A stretch of 64,000 nucleotides of DNA from Glandiceps talaboti (taxonomy: Eukaryota > Hemichordata > Enteropneusta > Spengelidae): positions 6,752,601 to 6,816,600 of the forward strand of contig NC_135550.1 of NCBI RefSeq assembly GCF_964340395.1, read 5' to 3'. The position numbers and the translations under genes are program-made. The notes under the pieces are model-generated. The model was given only the letters and a program-made list of their open reading frames with translations, had not been told where the DNA came from and ran no database searches. Below, in pieces: positions 24,461 to 64,000 of this stretch (position 1 is its first letter; each line of letters begins with the position of its first letter).

Positions 24461-24690
24461 AGGGAGCCATCATTATTTACGACCGGGGGGAGGAAATTGA
24501 TTTTGAAAATCCACAAATTTGAGTGACCCCCCCCCCTCCCCGGGTGGCTTGAAATATTTTCGTACCCCCCTCCCCCCCTGAAACAATTTTTTTTCATACC
24601 CCCCCCCACCATTTTACAATCATAACTCATTAACTGTTGATGGCGCTACAAACATTATACAAATTGAGGTTGAGTGTTCCATTGAAACTC

Positions 24691-24721
<31 letters not shown>

Positions 24722-25180
24722 GTATACATATGCATACGTATGTATGTATGTACGTACGTATGTACATACATACATACATACATACATACATACATACATA
24801 CATACATACATACAATATCAAATGTTTTATTTTGAATTTGAATTTCATTATAACATGATGGATGTAGCATATTTCAAGAGGAGGGGGGTAACAATGAATG
24901 TAGTTTAGTCCCAAAGTAGTTAGTAAAATTTGAAATTAGGTGGTATTAGTTGAATCAAAGTTTGAGGGAGCCAAGTGGGGGTTCCCCTCCCTTCCCCAAA
25001 GATTTTTGAAATTCAAGGACTAAAAGACCGCTTTCTGGTGCTTTTTAACATGTCAAATTTTGAGTAGCCCCCCTTTCACTCCCAAAATTTTGATTAATCC
25101 CCCCTTTAACTCCCCAGTTTTTGAATAAACCCCCCCCCACATTCCTCCGACCCCCAGGTCGTAAATAATGACGGCTCCCT
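24461..25180. mobile_element. C-rich element with 24-bp terminal inverted repeats
   Basis: The left end AGGGAGCCATCATTATTTAC-GACC (24461-24484) and right end GGTC-GTAAATAATGACGGCTCCCT (25157-25180) are inverted copies with one mismatch. The subterminal regions are C-rich in both halves (stretches of CCCCCCC followed by AAAATTTTGA-like blocks). The centre carries microsatellites (24690-24813). No clear target-site duplication. Confidence 0.8.
24690..24813. repeat. (CA)n plus (CATA)n microsatellites
   Basis: ACACATACACACAC-type dinucleotides followed by about 20 CATA units. All long Tyr/Cys/Val/Met and His/Thr/Ile ORFs here on both strands come from the repeat. Confidence 0.96.
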
Positions 25181-25616
25181 AAGAGGTATTGTGGAATATG
25201 ATTGAACAAGGAATAATCTTCTCTTCGTTGTGTTTTATTAAACTTATTAAAATCTAGCTAAGTCTCTCTAACATTGGTAGAAATGAAGTATTGATTGCAA
25301 AATAGCTCAGTGTATACCTTTTTATCGCGTCAACTGAAGATTCTAAGGGACCTAAATGTCCAAACACGTATGCTGTAGTGAGAATGACAATGAATCTTTC
25401 TCAATTTGCAACCATTGAGTTACTATAGGGCCTAAAAAAATAAACTGTTTGGTTCCGGTTACTTGACCCCGCCTAGTTTTTCACACCGACCCTAAATTTA
25501 TTTTTATGTATTCAAGAAAAACAAATTGTGAAAACTGTGAAGTCTCGCAAGAAAAAGAGGATGCGAAGAACGACATCAACTTGAAAAGACAATATAAAAC
25601 TATTCTTCGCATCTGT

Positions 25617-25760
25617 AAGGGGTAGACCATTCGATATCCTGGGGGGGGGGCTTGGAAGATTGGTGGAGAGTCATTATTTTTTCCCCACCTGCTTGCCTGA
25701 GAATTATTTTTTTTCTCCTTCGCCTATGCTGGCAACTTTTTTTTCTTTGCTTCTTTGAGA
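25617..25760 (+). repeat. G-rich dispersed repeat family E, copy 1
   Basis: Starts GGGGTAGACCATTCGATATC-CTGG, then a G-run, CTTGGAAGATT and T-rich blocks with TTTTTTTCTCC and GGCAACTTTTTT. It matches the reverse complement of about 27840-28005, so two copies lie in opposite orientation about 2.1 kb apart. A related C-rich tail (AAACTAACCGGTCCCTAAA) also occurs near 7467-7490. Confidence 0.75.
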
Positions 25761-26110
25761 TATCTGTATTTTTTTTACGTCAATGTTGAACACCTACATT
25801 TGTTGCCACAATTTTCTGTTTGGTTTTCGCACAGGGTAATACAGAGAGTAAAAAGATGCTGTTCTATCACACAGATTTTATTTAGAAAACTACATATTTC
25901 ATACAGGTTTGATTTTCAATTAATAAATATCATTGACAGTTTTTATGCCATGGTATGATGACACACTGAAAATACAAATCGGAAATTTGATTGGTGAGCT
26001 CAGACATTCAGATTGACCGGTCAGTTTCTCCAGCTTGGGGGGATGGGGGTGTCAGTGTTTTTTTTCCATTGGGCCAACAATAAGTCACTGATCATGACCC
26101 CCGTGAATAA

Positions 26111-27045
<935 letters not shown>

Positions 27046-27729
27046 TTTCAAGTTTTTTACCAATTTTGGTGAATCTTGTTGTTGGGGTGATGAGTCCAAG
27101 GGGTTCCCCCCTGCCAGATCTGCAGTGATTTGTATCTAATATTTAGGCAATTTTTAGGTTATTCATAGCCTCTGAGATATATATTGCCAAGCATCGAAAA
27201 GCTGAAGTAAATATAACTTTTTAAATAATTTTCCATGTTATAAAAGTGGGCCTGTAACATTGGTATAGGGGCATTGATATTGCATGTATAGTAAAGTTAC
27301 TGATGTGTGAGAGCACTTTAGGAGGTCATACCTAGTGTACAATAGAAACTTGAATTTGAGTTGTGGTGTTGATACATGTAGTGTCTGAAATAGGAAGTAT
27401 ATCATCCCTTCTGACAAATTCATACTGAAGAGACTAGAACAATTTAGATTAAGTTCTTTTATAAACTATCCAATAGTATGAAGATTACGATAACAAAACC
27501 TTCAAGTTCACTTTTGCCTCAAAGTGCAAGATAAGTGAAGCACTGATAGTGAAACAGCCAAACACTTACATGGCATGTTCTGTAACTAGTGTGGTAGCTA
27601 GGTAATACATGTATTATATGTATAATTTTATGCATAGTTATGTTTGAACCCTTACATGAAGTAATATATTTAAACCATTTATGAAAGAAACAGAGACAAG
27701 AACAAATATATATATATGTACCACAGGCT

Positions 27730-28010
27730 AACGAAACTGACTGGTCCCTGACATGTGTTTGAAACTGTTTGTCATGATTTGACAAGTGTCCTGGTTGGAG
27801 AGGTACGAGCAGGTTGAACAGTATACTCGAACCTGTGCACCATTTCCCTGCCAAGACATTTTTTTCCTAGCAGCAGTGGTCCATATTTTTTTTCCCATCA
27901 CCCACTCATATCCGGATTTTTTTTCAAGCAAATCCACTTGGCATCTCCCCCCCCCCCCGAAATCTTCCAAGCCCCCCAGGATATCAAATGGTCCGCCCCT
28001 AATGGCTGTA
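27730..28010 (-). repeat. G/C-rich dispersed repeat family E, copy 2
   Basis: Read on the minus strand: GGGGCGGACCATTTGATATC-CTGG, a G-run, CTTGGAAGATTTCGG, GATGCCAAGTGGATTTGC, then an ATGTCTTGGCAGGGAAATGG block and a final GGGACCAGTCAGTTTCGTTA. The 119-codon minus ORF contains this repeat and has no other support. Confidence 0.75.
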
Positions 28011-28543
28011 CATCTGATGGGAAGAACCCATAAGCTTATGGAGAGACCATAAGCTAATATGGGGAAAAACAGAAAACATATAACCACCCGTTTGTTAATT
28101 TCGCGGTGGGTGGACTTGCGCGATCACAGAAACAAGTGTAATTTTACCCCTTTCATATACAGTTGGCTAAATACGTCAATATTATCGACATTTTATTGTA
28201 CTCTGAAATGTTCTGATACATATTTCGGGAAACAAGTACCTGTGCACAGGACGATCATTTGCAATGACCATGGGGTCAAAAAGTAAAATCCCCCCCGTCA
28301 AATGTTTGTGAAAGCAGCCTTAAAATTACAAGTTCGCACATTAAATTAATTTTTCTGTAACAGCAGTATATCTGGCATTTAGAAATTTTATGAGTATCAA
28401 ACCTGGAATTAAATATCACGACTTGCTTATGTAACATTACTTTAATGTGATATCCCAATGTGATATCCCTTTCCATGATTGTAAAGAGCGCCCTCATTAG
28501 AAATAAAAGTAAGCAATATCCGACAACTTCCTTTTTAGGAATA

Positions 28544-28677
28544 GACCAATCAGATCGTGCAATCTGGTGACTCGGAATTAGCCGAACAAATGGTCAAATC
28601 GGGTTTTCAAAATGGCGGGTGTCAGAGGAGCAAAACACTTCATCATTGAGGAAACAAGCATAAGTACTGTGCCGTGA
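28544..28677 (+). promoter_or_regulatory. USP34 promoter/5' leader: CCAAT box, YY1-like motif, upstream ORF
   Basis: GACCAATCAG at 28544-28553 is a canonical NF-Y (CCAAT) site. CAAAATGGCGGG at 28608-28619 resembles a YY1 element. Its ATG (28612) opens a 21-codon ORF that ends TGA at 28675-28677, about 100 bp before the main start. No TATA box was seen. The region is less AT-rich and has scattered CpG compared with its surroundings. The transcription start is not determined. Confidence 0.5.
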
Positions 28678-28775
28678 CAGATGGAATAGTGAAACATTAC
28701 GCACGGAGCAGACATATAAGTAATCGGTCCGTGAGGGGTTTGGTAGTGGAAAAGTTGCGACGACTGCATTCTACC

Positions 28776-63874
<35,099 letters not shown>

Positions 63875-64000
63875 GTAAGTTCTGATCTTGAATCCTGATG
63901 TGTTTCATTTATTTGACACGTTTTGACCTATAGTTTGTATTGGAAAGGATTGAACTTGGAACAGTTGGACTGAGATTCAAGTTATTTTGTCAATTTACAT

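Overview
This is a eukaryotic, AT-rich, intron- and repeat-dense window from an invertebrate metazoan, probably marine. Three spliced genes lie on the + strand. Their exons are short (about 50-600 bp), the GT-AG introns are 0.2-4 kb, and the non-coding DNA is full of MITE-like palindromes, tRNA-derived SINEs, C/G-rich repeats, minisatellites and long microsatellites. The protein matches are to conserved animal families. I cannot place the phylum; a deuterostome or lophotrochozoan fits, and that is inference only. There is no bacterial operon, CRISPR array or virus-like gene set.

Layout. 0-4.7 kb: mostly gene-poor, with a degraded APE-type non-LTR retrotransposon on the minus strand (about 1.64-2.9 kb). 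4.95-14.8 kb: a five-exon gene for a 471-aa protein I do not recognise. Its introns hold a minus-strand fragment of Notch-type ankyrin repeats, a frameshifted minus-strand zinc-finger-like exon, a repeat rich in nuclear-receptor half-sites, and copies of a tandem-repeat-bearing element ('family B'). 14.9-17.4 kb: two more family B copies and a 178-bp CT microsatellite. 18.66-23.09 kb: a complete four-exon DMAC2L (ATP5S / factor B) orthologue, 259 aa. 23.2-28.1 kb: C/G-rich repeats, inverted-repeat elements and a tandem array of about 240-bp units. 28.5-64 kb: the 5' part of a USP34 (giant ubiquitin hydrolase) orthologue. I resolved 42 coding exons with consistent phase, 6,255 nt or 2,085 codons. 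They end inside the USP catalytic domain just after the Cys box; the His box and the C-terminal half lie beyond the window.

Most interesting signal. At least four USP34 exons (10, 27, 31, 33), and probably two more (22, 38), are followed by tandem copies of the exon 3' end together with its 5' splice site. The clearest cases are six exact 52-bp-spaced donors after exon 27 and five ~77-bp units after exon 10. The acceptor before exon 12 is duplicated too. Where I checked, using a downstream donor gives an in-frame stop, so only the first donor is productive. Two palindromic elements with long inverted repeats and 9-bp target-site duplications are also clear, one of them nested in a SINE. I did not find a convincing new multi-gene system; the unrecognised 471-aa gene is the main candidate for new biology.
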